From: UBA4732 sp963823075
GTDB taxonomy: Bacteria > Planctomycetota > Planctomycetia > Gemmatales > Gemmataceae
Direction of reading: 5' to 3'
Assembly (NCBI GenBank): GCA_963823075.1
Contig: CAWGKE010000001.1
Location: 62,001-126,000, forward strand
DNA: 64,000 nucleotides
Below are positions 34,032 to 43,857 of this stretch, piece after piece; positions within the stretch are counted from its first letter, which is position 1, and the number at the start of each line of letters is the position of its first letter. The notes under the pieces are model-generated. The model was not told the DNA's origin. It made no database searches and saw only the letters and a program-made list of their open reading frames with translations. A program made the translations under genes and the position numbers.

Positions 34032-36752
34032 GTTCTCGGAAGGCGCCGGCCGCAGGAACTTACCCATGCCGACCAGGACGAGCAGCGCGATCAGCACGCC
34101 GAACATGACGAGGGCCAGGACGCTCGACCAGTCGTGCGTGCCGATGAACGATTCGCTGTTGGGGTCGAAGGGCGTTCCCTTGAGCCGCGTCGTGAAATCC
34201 AGGGCGTACTTCAGGCCCGGCGCGAACTCCAGGAAGGCGATCGTGACGCCCGCCAGGCTGCCGCCGGCGATCAGCCCTGACGCCAGCAGCACGCCGGGGC
34301 TGGTTTCGGTCTTGGCGATGGCCTCGACCTCGGCCCGCGCCCGCTCCTCGGCCGTACGCGCTTCCGCCGCCGCCTTGCGTTGCGCCCGCGTCGTCCAGCG
34401 GTCCACGGCCAGGCGCACCAGGCCGCCCAGGAAGATCGGCGTCGAATACTCCATCGGGATGTAGACGCCGACGGCGAACGCCAGCGACGAGACGCCGCAC
34501 AGTTCCATCGTCACGGCGATGCACGCCCCGATCATAATCAGCGTCCAGTTGAGGTTGTTGTTCAGGAGGCCGTTGATGATGATGCCCATCACCTGCGTCT
34601 TGGGCGCCTCGAACTTCATCTTCACCTGCGTGGGGGCATCGAGGTAGCGCACGGCCCCGGCGCCGTCCACCAGGTATTCGCCCTCGGGGACGGAGGAATA
34701 GTCGCCCTTGAGCTTGGCCTTGTCCTTGCCCTCGCCGGCCGCCTCCTTGCTGTTGTTCCAGACGAAAAATGTCTGCAAAGGCGAGTTGGCGGCGCCCTCC
34801 GGCAGCCGAACCGTCTCTTTCAGATTATCGAGGTCGTCCTTGAGGCTCACGCCGGCCAGTTCTTTCGCCTGCCAGTCGTCGCGCTGGTGGAGCGTGCCGG
34901 TGATCGTCGGGTCGATGCGGAAGCAGATTTGCCCGGCCTCGTCCACCAGATACTTGCCTGGCTTGACCTGGACCGGCGGCACGGCGAGCGCGGCCAGCAC
35001 CTGCAGCGGGCCGCCGAGGGCCATCGCCAGGACGGGCGACGCCTCGCGGTTCACCTTGAGCGACAGGATCGTTGGGTCGTCGGCGCGGCCGGCCGGCCGC
35101 CAGACCGTGTACGTCTGGCCCTCATAGGTTTCCTTCTCGGACAGTTCCTCGGCCCCGAGCCGGTACTTGAGATTCACGTCGGGCAGGTCGCGGCGGCTGT
35201 ACACATTGCCGGCCGAGTTGAACAGCAGAAGCGTGAAGCCGATGACCACGGCCGAGGTCAGGGCGCCGACGATGATGGCCCACTGCTGCCAGCGCGGCGT
35301 ACCGCCGACCAGGAAGCCGGTCTTGAGGTCCTGCGACGTGGTGCCGCCGTTGGACGCGGCGATGCAGACCACGCCGCCGATCGACAGGGCCAGCACCGCG
35401 TCCTGCGGGCTGGTCCGCCCCACGGCCAGGAAGATGAGGCAGGTCATCAGCAGCGTCGCCACTGTCATGCCGGAAATCGGGTTGGACGATGAGCCGATCT
35501 CGCCCGTCAGCCGCGACGACACCGTGACGAACAGGAAACCGAACAGCAGCACCATGAGCGCTCCCAGCAGGGCGCCGAAAACGCCGACGTCCCGGCTCAT
35601 GAAGGCCGTCAGCAGGAGGAGCAGCAGGAGGCAGCCGACCAGCACGAAGCGCATCGACAAGTCATCCTCGGTGCGCCGCCGATGCACGACGGTCAGGCCG
35701 CGCACGTCGCGCACGCCGCCGACGCCGGAGGTAAAGGAGCGAATAATCATCGGCAATGTCCGGCACATGCTGATGATGCCGGCCGCAGCCACGCAGCCGG
35801 CCCCGATGAACCGGGTGTAGCCGCCGTGGATGTCGTCGATGGTCATCTGGGAAATCGGCTTGTCTCCGGGCGCCACGATGCCGGGGATGCTCTCGCCGAA
35901 GAAGTAAATCGTCGGCGCGATGACGAGCGAGCCGAGCACGGCGCCGGCCATCATGATGGAGCTGGTGCGGGCGCCGATGATGTAGCCGACGCCGAGCAGT
36001 TCCGAGGCCATGTCGCCGGTGAACGCGGCCACCTTGCTGAACTGCCGCAGCGGGATCGCCACGGTGGTCTTGAGCAGGTTCATGCCCTCGGTGATGAACT
36101 TGTGCGCGAACGCAATGCCGAAGCCGAAGAAGACCGTCGCCCCGCTCGTGCCGCCCTTCTCGCCGGACATCAGCACCTGGGCGCAGGCCGTGCCCTCCGG
36201 GTAGAGCAGCTTGCCCTCTTCGCCGGGTTTGCCGTGCAGCTTGACGATGAACGCCCTCCGCAAAGGGATCATCATCAGGATGCCGAGCAGGCCGCCGAGG
36301 ATGGACACGACCATGATGCGCGTCAGGTCCATCTCGAAGCCGATCAGCATCAGGGCTGGCATGGTGACGCCGACGCCGAAGGCGATGGATTCGCCGGCCG
36401 ACCCGGCCGTCTGCATGATGTTGTTTTCGAGGATAGTCGGCGCCCGGATGGGCAGGATGCGCGACAGGCCGCGGAACAGCGTGATGGCCAGCACGGCGAC
36501 GGGGATCGACGCGGAAACCGTCATGCCGACTTTCAGCACGAGGTAGAGGGACGACGCCCCGAAGACGATGCCGAGGGCCGAGCCGACGATCACAGCCCGC
36601 CAGGTGAATTCGGGCATCCGCGTCACGTCGGCGGGGACGTACGGCTTGTGTTCCCCGCCGTTGAGCGGCGCCGAAGGCGCGCCCGCCACGGCGACGACGC
36701 CGGTGGACGGCGAACCGGAGGGCGTTTCGGAAATGCCAGTCGGCTCGGCCAT
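34005..36752 (-). CDS. OPT-family oligopeptide transporter
   Basis: A 915-residue membrane protein with ~14-16 helices. The first OPT block reads FTWRAVIVGSALGIVFGASS, with the long conserved stretch PEGTACAQVLMSGEKGG near residue ~185. A large hydrophilic insertion (~540-720) is present before the last membrane bundle and the C-terminal MEYSTPIFLGGLVRLAVDRW. The family imports small peptides or metal-chelate complexes, driven by protons. It is followed on the same strand by the secreted dipeptidyl-peptidase gene, which could supply its substrate. GGAGA precedes the start. Confidence 0.92.
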   Translation of the reverse strand: MAEPTGISETPSGSPSTGVVAVAGAPSAPLNGGEHKPYVPADVTRMPEFTWRAVIVGSALGIVFGASSLYLVLKVGMTVSASIPVAVLAITLFRGLSRILPIRAPTILENNIMQTAGSAGESIAFGVGVTMPALMLIGFEMDLTRIMVVSILGGLLGILMMIPLRRAFIVKLHGKPGEEGKLLYPEGTACAQVLMSGEKGGTSGATVFFGFGIAFAHKFITEGMNLLKTTVAIPLRQFSKVAAFTGDMASELLGVGYIIGARTSSIMMAGAVLGSLVIAPTIYFFGESIPGIVAPGDKPISQMTIDDIHGGYTRFIGAGCVAAAGIISMCRTLPMIIRSFTSGVGGVRDVRGLTVVHRRRTEDDLSMRFVLVGCLLLLLLLTAFMSRDVGVFGALLGALMVLLFGFLFVTVSSRLTGEIGSSSNPISGMTVATLLMTCLIFLAVGRTSPQDAVLALSIGGVVCIAASNGGTTSQDLKTGFLVGGTPRWQQWAIIVGALTSAVVIGFTLLLFNSAGNVYSRRDLPDVNLKYRLGAEELSEKETYEGQTYTVWRPAGRADDPTILSLKVNREASPVLAMALGGPLQVLAALAVPPVQVKPGKYLVDEAGQICFRIDPTITGTLHQRDDWQAKELAGVSLKDDLDNLKETVRLPEGAANSPLQTFFVWNNSKEAAGEGKDKAKLKGDYSSVPEGEYLVDGAGAVRYLDAPTQVKMKFEAPKTQVMGIIINGLLNNNLNWTLIMIGACIAVTMELCGVSSLAFAVGVYIPMEYSTPIFLGGLVRLAVDRWTTRAQRKAAAEARTAEERARAEVEAIAKTETSPGVLLASGLIAGGSLAGVTIAFLEFAPGLKYALDFTTRLKGTPFDPNSESFIGTHDWSSVLALVMFGVLIALLVLVGMGKFLRPAPSENGERGAPAP

Positions 36753-36964
36753 CGCGGCGTCTCCGGGGTTGCGATCGGAATGCGTCGAAGCGATTCAGGG
36801 TAGATTGGCGGGTGAGAGGGTGAAATGCAAGCCCTTGGCGCGGTCTTCCGCAAAATCCGCCGTCCCGGACCTCCGCGCGATTTCATCCGGCCCTCACTGG
36901 ACGCTCACGATTCGATGGTAAAGAGGAGGAATTAACTCGCCATCGCGCATGGAGAACGTCGCGC

Positions 36965-37692
36965 ATGTTCGACGCCGTCCTGCTCTCCGACATTCACCTC
37001 GGCAGCGACAATTGCCAGGCGAAGCGAATCTGCGAACTGCTCGAGCGCATCGCCGACGGCGACCTCGCCACGGCCCGGCTCATCCTCAACGGCGACGTTT
37101 TCGACTCCATCGACTTCCGCCGGCTGAAGAAGTCGCACTGGAAGATCCTTTCGCTGATCCGCAAACTCTCCGACCAGATCGAGATCCTCTGGCTGTGCGG
37201 CAACCACGACGGCTCGGCGGAGATCGTGTCGCACCTGCTGGGCGTCGCCGTGAGGGACGACGTGGTGCTGGAGAGCGGCGGCCGGCGCATCCTGATCCTG
37301 CACGGCCACGTTTTCGACGAGTTCATCGACAACCACCCGGTCCTTACCTGGCTGGCCGACTCGGTCTATGGTCTTTTGCAATGGATCGACCGGACGCACT
37401 ATTTCGCCAAGTTGGCCAAGCGCGGCAGCAAGACGTTCCTGCGCTGCGCGATGAAGATCGAGGAGCGCTCCATCGAGGCGGCGCACGGCGCGACTGCGCC
37501 GCGGTCTGCTGCGGCCACACCCACGCTGCGGCGTCCCGTGAGGAAACCCCCGTGGCTTATTACAACAGCGGTTGCTGGACGGAATTGCCCTGCACGTATC
37601 TCACCGTCCGCGCCGGCGTGGTACAGCTGCATGAATTCCGGCCAAGTCCGCTGGTTCTCGACCGGGAGAAAGCGTCTGCCGATCGACTGTAA
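36965..37692 (+). CDS. LpxH-like UDP-2,3-diacylglucosamine hydrolase family metallophosphoesterase (frameshifted)
   Basis: About 242 residues. Metallophosphoesterase motifs occur in order: LLSDIHLGS, LNGDVFDSIDF, LWLCGNHDG, LILHGHVFDEF and, in another frame after ~37490, CCGHTHAA followed by YYNSGCWTE. One base is missing near 37490. The order and spacing match LpxH/LpxG-type lipid A precursor hydrolases; planctomycetes make lipid A-like precursors, but the true substrate is unproven. The 265 bp downstream to csrA contain no recognised gene. Confidence 0.78.
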
Positions 37693-37957
37693 TCCTGGCA
37701 GGACCGTTGAGACGGCCCAGACGGTTTTTTCGCTGCAGTGTGCGGGAATTGCCCAGCGGACTGTTCTTTTTTGCCGCAAGGACGGGAAAATGGCTTACCC
37801 ATATTGCCCAAACTGCCGATAGAACGGGCAACCGAATCCCTGGCACCGCATTTGCTCAGAAAAACGCATAGTGTCGCTCAAGGAGGGGCCGGCTGACTGG
37901 CCATCCAGGAAGCGACGGGGTCTGAACGAATCACAACATCTATGGAGGGACTGACCC

Positions 37958-38164
37958 ATGCTCGTTCTCAGCCGCAAGATTGGCGAACGGATCATCATCA
38001 ACGACCACATCACCGTGGAAGTGCTCCAGATCGTCGGCAACCGCGTCCGCCTGGGCGTGACCGCGCCGTCGGGCGTCCCGATCCTCCGCGAGGAGCTGGT
38101 CGCCTCCCCGGCGAAGATCGTCGAGAAGAAGGACACGACCCTCGAAGCCGCCGGCACCCGGTAA
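37958..38164 (+). CDS. csrA: Carbon storage regulator CsrA
   Basis: A 68-residue RNA-binding dimer that controls translation by covering GGA motifs in mRNA leaders. The sequence MLVLSRKIGERIIINDHITV and the GNRVRLGVTAP segment are diagnostic, with the RNA-contact Arg near position 44 in PILREEL. A GGAGGG lies before the ATG. A short intrinsic-terminator-like hairpin follows at 38201, then a promoter-hairpin unit at 38342-38443. No flagellar genes or FliW partner are in the window. Confidence 0.96.
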   Translation: MLVLSRKIGERIIINDHITVEVLQIVGNRVRLGVTAPSGVPILREELVASPAKIVEKKDTTLEAAGTR

Positions 38165-38200
38165 TCGCCGGGAAGGCGGAACCCAGCAACCCCACGAACC

Positions 38201-38230
38201 AACGCCCTTAACGCCGAGGGGCGTTTCCTT
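38201..38230 (+). terminator. Intrinsic-terminator-like hairpin after csrA
   Basis: AACGCCC (38201-38207) pairs with GGGCGTT (38219-38225) and a pyrimidine run TTCCTTCTT follows. It starts 37 bp after the csrA stop. The stem is short and the tail is not pure T, so efficiency is uncertain. Confidence 0.5.
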
Positions 38231-38341
38231 CTTCGCAGGGACGCTCCTTTCTGCCCTTTCATTCACTCCGTCCCCAGACGGAGAGCAAGAGGAAGCTGGC
38301 CGCCGCTTTTTGACTTTTTTTGGTTTTTTCTGAATTCCCTC

Positions 38342-38369
38342 TTGCAAAGCGCTTCAAAGCGGGTATGAT
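38342..38369 (+). promoter_or_regulatory. Sigma-70-type promoter for a putative small RNA
   Basis: TTGCAA (38342-38347) and TATGAT (38364-38369) are separated by 16 bp, in locally AT-rich sequence. A start at G38377 would lie at the first base of a perfect 10-bp stem. There is no protein-coding start downstream on this strand. Confidence 0.5.
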
Positions 38370-38376
38370 TTAAATT

Positions 38377-38443
38377 GTTCCGCCGTATGACGGCTTCGGT
38401 GACTGGGCGACGCCGAAGAAGCCAACGGCGGAACTTTTTTTAT
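38377..38443 (+). ncRNA. Candidate ~65-nt structured RNA next to csrA
   Basis: The outer stem GTTCCGCCGT (38377-38386) pairs perfectly with ACGGCGGAAC (38425-38434) and runs straight into a T-tract (38435-38441). Inside it, CTTCGG (38394-38399) can pair with CCGAAG (38413-38418), giving a two-tier hairpin. Together with the promoter at 38342 this is a complete small transcription unit. The T-tract overlaps the stop codon of the convergent gene at 38440. It contains one GGA (in the outer stem), so it is not an obvious CsrB-like CsrA sponge. It does not match any RNA family that I recognise. It may be only a strong terminator for read-through from csrA. Confidence 0.45.
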
Positions 38444-38964
38444 CTCTTCGTTTCCCCTCCTCCCTCCATCCCTTCCCTAACTTCCTTCAGCCGAGCGAGT
38501 TTCGCATCCTCCGCGCGCCAGGCGCTCAGCGCCAGCCCCAGGTAAACCAGGGCCGCCACACTCTGCACCAGCGCCACGGCAACGTACAGGGTATGCGCGA
38601 CGGCAAATGCGGAACGATCCGACGGCCCGGCGCCGTCTGGCGGGTCGAGTCGATCCATCCAGTAGTGCAGGGCGAACAGGGCCGCCAGCGTGATGAACAG
38701 GACCGCCCAAGAGCCGCCGCGGCCTCGGTTCCGCCGCGCGGAAGCATCGACCGAGGAAGCCACGTCCCACAGCAACAGAGCGAGGACCGCGACGCCGACG
38801 CCGTTGAGCCATTTGGTGGCCTCTCCGGTTATTTGCGCTCGCAGATGGAGCTTCCCTTCCAGAACCCGGCCCGCGACCGGGATGACCACGGCCGTATAGA
38901 AGAGGAAGCCGCCCTGCCAGAACAGCAGCGCGCACAGCGTAAGATACCGCCGCAGCGTAGCCAT
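38440..38964 (-). CDS. Four-helix membrane protein (DUF4149-like)
   Basis: A 174-residue protein with four hydrophobic segments: LTLCALLFWQGGFLFYTAVV (~8-28), a second at ~53-70, WAVLFITLAALFALHYWM (~86-103) and a fourth at ~127-150. The WxGG-F-hydrophobic start and the conserved PVAGR-like turn resemble DUF4149 membrane proteins. No function is known. The 5' neighbour on the same strand is the Tat-exported protein, 28 bp away. Confidence 0.6.
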   Translation of the reverse strand: MATLRRYLTLCALLFWQGGFLFYTAVVIPVAGRVLEGKLHLRAQITGEATKWLNGVGVAVLALLLWDVASSVDASARRNRGRGGSWAVLFITLAALFALHYWMDRLDPPDGAGPSDRSAFAVAHTLYVAVALVQSVAALVYLGLALSAWRAEDAKLARLKEVREGMEGGGETKR

Positions 38965-38992
38965 GACTCTGCGTCCGGGATCGCTTGGTGGG

Positions 38993-40318
38993 TCACGAAT
39001 CCGCGGCCACGCCGCCGTGGAGGAAACCGCTGTCGGCCGGCGCCGCGTATGAAACGTCCAGCTCCGGCGTCTCGACCCGGTCGTCCCGCCGCGCGTGGCT
39101 TTCCAGGATCGCGTCGAGAACGCCGGTCGTCAGGAGGGTGCGCTGGACCGGATAGGGCGTCTTGCCGGTTTCCAGCATCTTTTCAATGTTCCAGGTCAGG
39201 GCGTCGAAGTACTTCGCGCCGGGCGGGGCCGGCAAAAGGAAGAGACACGAGACCGGCTTCGCCTCGCCCTTGATGCGGCCGGCGAAGCAGAAATCCTGAA
39301 CGTGGCCGTTGAGCAGCAGCACCGTGCCGCGCGAGCCGTCGCGGTACTCGATCAGGAAGGCGGTGGCCGGCGCCTGCGGCATCCCCTGAACGCTCATGCT
39401 GCCGACGTTCTTGCGGACGTCGCCGGGGTTGACCGTCTCGCTGCGGCTGAGGGCGGCGTCCAGCAGGTCCCAGCTCCAGCGGCCGGCGTCGCCGGCTTTC
39501 CACACGTCCTTGCCGGTCAGACACGTCACCGCCTTGACGCCCGTTTCGCCGCCTTTGCGCCTCTCCATCATCCCCTGGAGCGCTTCCAGGCCATGAAAGC
39601 CGTACACCTCGATGGGGCCGTAGCCGGCGACGAGGCCCTCGTCGAAGGGTGTCTCCAGGCGGGCTTCCAACTCCGGCCGGCGCCACGTCACTGGCAGGCT
39701 GGAGCCGGCCATCAGCGGGAACTTCAGCTCCTCCGACCAGCCGATCATTTTCTTCGCGCTCGCGAAGGTGTACGACAGGTGCTTGTCGTTGAAGACGGGC
39801 ACGCTGCGGCCGGCCTTACGGAAGGCCGCGACGATCTGCTCCATCATCTCCAGTCGCGGATAGAGAATCTGCCCCTTGTCGTTGCGCGGGTAGTTGCCAT
39901 GCTCGCCGATGAGCAGCACGCCCTCGACGGCCAGCTTGCCGTCCACCAGCAGGGCGTCGGCCACGTTGCGGGCCGTGCGGACGCCGAAATCTCGGGCGGC
40001 ATCGCGCGACAGGTCGTTGTCCGGTGCCTGATCGGCGTACAGCGACGCGACGTAGAACTTGGGCGTGTGCGGCTTGCCGGCGAGGGTGTAGCCGCAGAGG
40101 AAGCGGCCGGCGATGTGGTACGAATGCGACAGCGGCCGGTAGACGGTGGTGACGACGGCGAGGGGCTTGCGGCCCTGGATGGGGGGCGGGATGAAGCCGC
40201 GGTTGACGGCCGGCGGCGCATCGGGTCCGTCGGCCCGGCTGATGCCGCCAGCGAGGGTGAGGGCGGCCGCGGAGGCCAGGAACTTGCGGCGTGAGCAACG
40301 CATTTGGCGGTCGAGCAT
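38993..40318 (-). CDS. Tat-exported hypothetical protein
   Basis: A 441-residue protein with a twin-arginine signal: RRKFLASAAALTLAGG at ~10-25. The mature part contains LAVVTTVYRPLSHSYHIAGR, GVLLIGEHGNYPRNDKGQIL and VFNDKHLSYTFASAKKMIG. This family recurs in planctomycetes near sugar-catabolic or sulfatase genes but its reaction is not known; the HIAGRFL and GEHGNY histidines are possible metal ligands. The MLDRQ start at 40318 was preferred; an ATG at 40303 would still keep the Tat motif. Confidence 0.65.
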   Translation of the reverse strand: MLDRQMRCSRRKFLASAAALTLAGGISRADGPDAPPAVNRGFIPPPIQGRKPLAVVTTVYRPLSHSYHIAGRFLCGYTLAGKPHTPKFYVASLYADQAPDNDLSRDAARDFGVRTARNVADALLVDGKLAVEGVLLIGEHGNYPRNDKGQILYPRLEMMEQIVAAFRKAGRSVPVFNDKHLSYTFASAKKMIGWSEELKFPLMAGSSLPVTWRRPELEARLETPFDEGLVAGYGPIEVYGFHGLEALQGMMERRKGGETGVKAVTCLTGKDVWKAGDAGRWSWDLLDAALSRSETVNPGDVRKNVGSMSVQGMPQAPATAFLIEYRDGSRGTVLLLNGHVQDFCFAGRIKGEAKPVSCLFLLPAPPGAKYFDALTWNIEKMLETGKTPYPVQRTLLTTGVLDAILESHARRDDRVETPELDVSYAAPADSGFLHGGVAADS

Positions 40319-40391
40319 GAGTCGGTCCCAAGGCGGGGTTCGGCGGATCCTCTTGAACATACCACGGCCGAAGGTGGATTGCCAGGGTTTC

Positions 40392-42941
40392 TCAAGGCTG
40401 CCGGTCGGGCGGGGCCGGCGGCTGCTTCTCCTTCTTCCATCGGTCCAGCGCGGCCCTTGCTTCATGGGTGAGCGCGTCGTCGGCCGCACCGTCCGCCAGC
40501 TTTTCCAGCACCGCCCGCGCGTCGGGCGAGTCGGCCCACGCCAGCGCCCGCACGGCGCGCAGGCCGCGCAGCGTCTCCGTCGGCGGCGCGGCGGGCAGCG
40601 AGGCCAGCGCCTTGCCGATGCGGCTCCGCTGCTCGGGCGTCAGGTCGTCGGCGGTCAGGGCATTGTGCAGGGTCGGCTCGACCTGTTCCGCGATGTCCGC
40701 AAGCTGCCGCGAGGCGGCCTCGCGGGCGTCGAAGTCGTCGGCGTCCAGGGCGGCGATCAAGCGATGAACGCGATCCTTCGAGACGCCGACTGCCGGCCGC
40801 AGCCGGTCGCCGAGCAGGGCCGCCGCGTCGTCCGGGCGCGCCGCCAGCCGGTCGATCGCCGCATAGGCTTTGGCCGCGTCGGCGTCGGCCAGGTCGGCCC
40901 ATAAGGCGTTGCGATCCGCGGCGGTCCAGGGCGGCGCGATCCGGTCGTGCCGCATCGCCGCCGACAGATCGAATACGAGGACGGTCGTATCGGTGCAGGG
41001 GACGGCGATGCGGCGGCCGTCGGGGGAGAAGGCCAAAGGCGGGCGAGAGCCGAGGAGACGGTTCGCCATCGGCCGACGGTACACTTCCTTTGCGCTGACA
41101 ACGTCCCACACGCGAAGGTCGTCCTCGTCTGCCACGGCGATGGTTCGCCCATCCGGCGAAAAGGCGAAGCCGCCGAATTGGGTTTCCGGGATTTCCGCCA
41201 CGGACTTGCCAGTGGCCGCCTCCCAAACCTGAATGCCGCGGCAAACTGTATCAAAGCACACCGGCTTGGCGATGTTTTCTTGGGTAAAGGAGGCGAATAG
41301 AGCGCCGTCCGGAGAGCAGACTCCGACGGGGGTTCCGAAAGCCCAAAGTTCGTGCCGGGCGCTCAGCGTGAAGCGCACGCTCCCTGTCCACTCGTCGCAC
41401 ACCTCGCCGTTCCAGTGGTACCGCAAACGGCCGTTTGGCGAAAACACGTCCCGATCACTAGCCTGCTCGACGGCCCAAATTTGCTCGCGCGCCCCCGTCG
41501 CGGCGTTCCAAACAATTGTTTCCCCCGAACAGGGCCAGCTGTGTTGCGACAACCGGGTGGTGAAAAGGTGCTCGCCGTCCGCAGACACCTGCAGCTTCGC
41601 GAGCAACGGCTCGCGGTCCTTCGGATCGGGGTCGAAGGGATCTTGGCTCCATATTTCCTTGCCGGTTTCCACGTCGTAGCAACGCATCTTGCCGAATGGG
41701 AACGCCGTGAACACATGCTTGCCGTCCGGCGAAAACGCGACCCAGGAGCCCCACCATTGCGCCCCATCCGGCTGGGGAAGCGCTCGAAGCAGGCGGCCCG
41801 AGTCGGCATCCCAGATGCGGAGGCCGGCGTCAAGGCTTTGGCTCATGGAGGCGATGCGTTTGCCGTCGGGGGACCATGCCAGGGCGTGGACGAAGCCGTC
41901 TGACCCGCGCAAACTCACGTCGGGGTAGAGGTCCTTACCGCTTGAAAGGTCCCAGCGGTGGAGTTCGGTTCCGACCAGGGCCGTCAGCGTCTTGCCGTCG
42001 GGGGCGAAGAGAAGAGGTTCCCGCGAATAGTAGCCAGTGGGCGACAGGGGAAATCTGCGCCGCGCCCGCTTCGCCTCAAGGTCCCAAAGGACGATCTCAT
42101 TCTTCGTGCGCAAGGCCAACGTCGCGCCGTCCGGGCTGAATTGAAGATCAACCAAGTCCGAGTCTTGGGCCACAGGGTCGCGGCCCGATGGCGTGCCGTC
42201 GGCGGCATTGAGGAATCGGATAGTTCCTCCTGAATGCTTCTCTTTACCCTCTTCCTTCGGTGATTCAAAGTAGGCGGCAACGGCGGCGCTATCCGGCGCC
42301 CAAGCGAAAGGCGTCGGACGCTCGGCGAGACGCCACAGCTCGCGGCCGGTGGCCGTTTCCAGGCCGACCCATGCTTCCTGCGTCAACACGGCCATGCGCG
42401 CCCCGTCGGGAGAAAGCGAAATCTGCCAGGATTTGTACGGCGCGGCGAACGCCCGCTTTTCCTTGCCGGAGCGTACATCCATCAGGTGAATGACGCCCAT
42501 TCCGTCCACGGCCACGACCGTGGCGCCGTCGGGTGTGAAGGCCGCCCCGCAGCACTGCAGCCCAGGGAATTGGACCATGCGCTGGCCGGAACTCACGTCC
42601 CAGACGGCCGACCCGCCTTCGCCGTCGTTGGAGAAAAAGGCCGATCCGCTAGGAGATAGACGTTCCGGCGACCAGTAAGGGCGCGGCAGAGCGAAGGACT
42701 GCTGCAGGCGCCCGTCCTCCGCGTTCCAGCGCCGGACCATGCGTCCGCTTTCCAACGTGATGAGCGTTTTGCCGTCCGGCGTGAAGAGCATTTGCGACGC
42801 GCTGCTTTTCAGGCGGGCCGTGCCCAGGCGCAGGACGACGCCTTCCGGCAGCGGGTCGCCGTACAGGTCGGTGGGCGGTGGGCCGGCGTGGGCCAGGCCG
42901 GCGACGACGGCAAGCGCCAGGAGCGACGACCGGTAAGACAT
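40392..42941 (-). CDS. Secreted WD40 repeat protein
   Basis: An 849-residue protein with a signal peptide (~1-19). From ~45 to ~680 come WD40-type blades, each with an FSPDG(K/R) turn (for example LQFSPDGATLALRTKNEIVL and FAFSPDGRTIAVADEDDLRV), enough for two propellers. The C-terminal ~170 residues are helical and HEAT-like (LIAALDADDFDAREAASRQL). Such proteins are common in planctomycetes, and probably act as protein-interaction scaffolds outside the cytoplasm. Third-position GC drops noticeably around 41230-41530, which may mark a recombined segment. Confidence 0.85.
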   Translation of the reverse strand: MSYRSSLLALAVVAGLAHAGPPPTDLYGDPLPEGVVLRLGTARLKSSASQMLFTPDGKTLITLESGRMVRRWNAEDGRLQQSFALPRPYWSPERLSPSGSAFFSNDGEGGSAVWDVSSGQRMVQFPGLQCCGAAFTPDGATVVAVDGMGVIHLMDVRSGKEKRAFAAPYKSWQISLSPDGARMAVLTQEAWVGLETATGRELWRLAERPTPFAWAPDSAAVAAYFESPKEEGKEKHSGGTIRFLNAADGTPSGRDPVAQDSDLVDLQFSPDGATLALRTKNEIVLWDLEAKRARRRFPLSPTGYYSREPLLFAPDGKTLTALVGTELHRWDLSSGKDLYPDVSLRGSDGFVHALAWSPDGKRIASMSQSLDAGLRIWDADSGRLLRALPQPDGAQWWGSWVAFSPDGKHVFTAFPFGKMRCYDVETGKEIWSQDPFDPDPKDREPLLAKLQVSADGEHLFTTRLSQHSWPCSGETIVWNAATGAREQIWAVEQASDRDVFSPNGRLRYHWNGEVCDEWTGSVRFTLSARHELWAFGTPVGVCSPDGALFASFTQENIAKPVCFDTVCRGIQVWEAATGKSVAEIPETQFGGFAFSPDGRTIAVADEDDLRVWDVVSAKEVYRRPMANRLLGSRPPLAFSPDGRRIAVPCTDTTVLVFDLSAAMRHDRIAPPWTAADRNALWADLADADAAKAYAAIDRLAARPDDAAALLGDRLRPAVGVSKDRVHRLIAALDADDFDAREAASRQLADIAEQVEPTLHNALTADDLTPEQRSRIGKALASLPAAPPTETLRGLRAVRALAWADSPDARAVLEKLADGAADDALTHEARAALDRWKKEKQPPAPPDRQP

Positions 42942-42986
42942 GGACCATTCCTCCTTGAGGGCGACGCCAGGCTGTTCATCCTGTCG

Positions 42987-43829
42987 TCACGGCGCCGCGG
43001 CGGCCGGCGGAGTTTCGCGCAAGCCTGCCGCGCGGAGCGTCTGTTCGACCCATTCCGTCTGGTTGGGGTGCAGCGGCGGGGGCGGCGGCGCTTCGCGATA
43101 ATGAACGCGCCTGCGGTACTGGCCGCTGTCGTAAGCCCGATCCAGGACCGCCTTCAAATCGACGACGACGGGCCGGTCGTCCGGCAGCAGCGGGATAGTC
43201 ACGACGGGCAGCCGGCCTTGCAGCTGAATCGGGTAGAGAAAGCAGACGTTCGGCCGGTCCCAGCGGTGGACGCAGACGTGATAATCGAAGAAGCCGGCGT
43301 CTCGGACGGCGGCGCTCATCGGCACGACTGTGGTGGGGGCGCCGGCGCGGAGCAAATCGATTTCAACAAGATGGATCTGGCTCTGGAGAACCTCATCCTG
43401 CTTTTGCAGATAGAGGGTTCGTCCCGGACCCGCCGTCTTGTTGGCCGGGCTTAGAATCTCGATCGTGGTCACCAGGCGCTCGCCGGGCTGAGCGCGGATT
43501 TCCAGAAATGCTTGCCGCACCTCCTCCCGCACGAACGGGATGACGATCGGCTCCGTCGCCACGGCTTCGGCCACGGCGACGCCGCCCGCGCCGCTGCCGG
43601 CGTGTACGCCGCCGTTCAGGGTTTCCGCCGGACGCAGGACGTTCACGTCCGGCTCAATCCGGCGCCGGGACGTTTCGACCCACACGCGCGAGGCGATGCC
43701 CGTGAAATATAGCGCCGGCAACAGCGCGTTTAGGACTTCGCTCAGATATGTTATGAGGCGACCGTGCAGGTCTGGAAAGACGGACGGGTCTTCCAGAAAC
43801 GGGTCCATTCCGGGAAACGGCGACGGCAT
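42987..43829 (-). CDS. DUF4058 family protein
   Basis: A 280-residue soluble protein with the typical start MPSPFPGMDPFLEDPSVFPD and the later block EIRAQPGERLVTTIEILSPA followed by NK and a Tyr-containing LYLQKQDEVLQSQIHLVEID, which resembles the PD-(D/E)xK-like fold of DUF4058. The family is frequent in cyanobacteria and planctomycetes and no activity has been established. It lies between the WD40 gene and the giant cytochrome gene, all on the minus strand. Confidence 0.88.
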   Translation of the reverse strand: MPSPFPGMDPFLEDPSVFPDLHGRLITYLSEVLNALLPALYFTGIASRVWVETSRRRIEPDVNVLRPAETLNGGVHAGSGAGGVAVAEAVATEPIVIPFVREEVRQAFLEIRAQPGERLVTTIEILSPANKTAGPGRTLYLQKQDEVLQSQIHLVEIDLLRAGAPTTVVPMSAAVRDAGFFDYHVCVHRWDRPNVCFLYPIQLQGRLPVVTIPLLPDDRPVVVDLKAVLDRAYDSGQYRRRVHYREAPPPPPLHPNQTEWVEQTLRAAGLRETPPAAAAP

Positions 43830-43857
43830 GATGCGTCCTCCTTCCCACGGGGCGATT

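Noticed and set aside
38377..38443. The hairpin as a c-di-GMP, fluoride or other known riboswitch
   Set aside because: The conserved core sequences of those classes that I can recall are absent, and no gene follows on the same strand.
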